A stretch of 64,000 nt of DNA, taken from NCBI GenBank assembly GCA_003574895.1, contig PJFB01000005.1:1-64000 (forward strand), read 5' to 3'. A program made the translations under genes and the position numbers. The notes beneath the pieces were generated by a model. That model made no database searches. It was not told where the DNA came from and worked only from the letters and a program-made list of their open reading frames with translations. Of this stretch, positions 63,872-64,000 are shown piece after piece. This DNA is from Geobacter sp. Lineage in GTDB: Bacteria > Desulfobacterota > Desulfuromonadia > Geobacterales > Pseudopelobacteraceae. Positions within the stretch are counted from its first letter, which is position 1. Every line of letters starts with the position of its first letter.

Positions 63872-64000
63872 CTAGGCCAGCAGCCCCTCGATCGGGCTGG
63901 AGGCGTTGGCATAGAGTTTTCGAGGAATGCGACCGGCCTTGTAAGAAAGCCGCCCTGCGATGATTGCCAGTTTCATGGCCTCTGCCATGGCAATGGGGTC
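63872..64000 (-). CDS. thiG: Thiazole synthase, C-terminal part
   Basis: Only the last 42 codons lie in the window: [20 protein letters not shown] then [19 protein letters not shown] and LLA, then the stop at 63872. This is the well-conserved C-terminus of ThiG, which forms the thiazole ring. It is 53 bases from thiE and in the same direction, so they form a thiamine unit. Confidence 0.9.
   Translation of the reverse strand, partial: DPIAMAEAMKLAIIAGRLSYKAGRIPRKLYANASSPIEGLLA

Overview
The window looks like a chromosomal segment of a Geobacter-like member of the Desulfuromonadota. The support is indirect but consistent: a small triheme c7 cytochrome of the PpcA type (53585-53845), a DUF6178 protein, pyruvate phosphate dikinase, SelB, a lone GspG pseudopilin, many two-component proteins, and a GC-rich core. 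I do not name a species. No rRNA, tRNA or CRISPR array was seen.

Core blocks. Positions 566-3688 hold a short co-directional run (enoyl-CoA hydratase, DUF2461, HemG, GNAT, pyridoxamine-oxidase-like protein). Positions 5353-13042 form a leftward unit of a TetR regulator, a UbiB/AarF kinase-like protein, an FtsX-type ABC exporter, a LolA-like periplasmic protein and an outer-membrane barrel protein; three nested palindromic repeats sit inside it. Positions 45430-53493 carry a molybdopterin oxidoreductase, an ACT protein, peptide deformylase, AMMECR1, an orphan NiFe hydrogenase large subunit, UvrB and a DUF192 protein. Positions 53585-64000 carry the cytochrome, GspG, PpdK, a chemoreceptor, GltX, an acyl-CoA ligase, a TIGR01212 radical SAM protein, ThiE and the end of ThiG.

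Accessory blocks are visibly richer in A+T. Positions 17159-24000 contain a nucleoside-phosphorylase/membrane fusion, unknown genes, two attC-like integron recombination sites, a REP-associated tyrosine transposase with 29-bp inverted ends, an HNH protein, a HigBA-type toxin-antitoxin pair and a Fic remnant. Positions 26682-28232 hold a Fic protein behind 12-bp repeats. Positions 33132-41361 are the most striking: one promoter, an RHH/PemK toxin-antitoxin pair, then four tightly coupled genes (NurA-like nuclease, HerA-like ATPase, GHKL ATPase, radical SAM enzyme), followed by a Panacea-like protein with an unknown partner. An XRE-ImmA/PIN pair follows selB.

The NurA-HerA-GHKL-radical SAM operon is my best candidate for an undescribed system, probably a genome-defence or DNA-processing module. 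Its genes overlap by the four-base ATGA junction or sit 12 bp apart, so the products are probably made in fixed ratio. At least five toxin-antitoxin-like modules occur in 64 kb (CcdAB, HigBA-like, RHH/PemK, Panacea-like pair, XRE-ImmA/PIN), which marks this as a region that repeatedly acquires foreign DNA.
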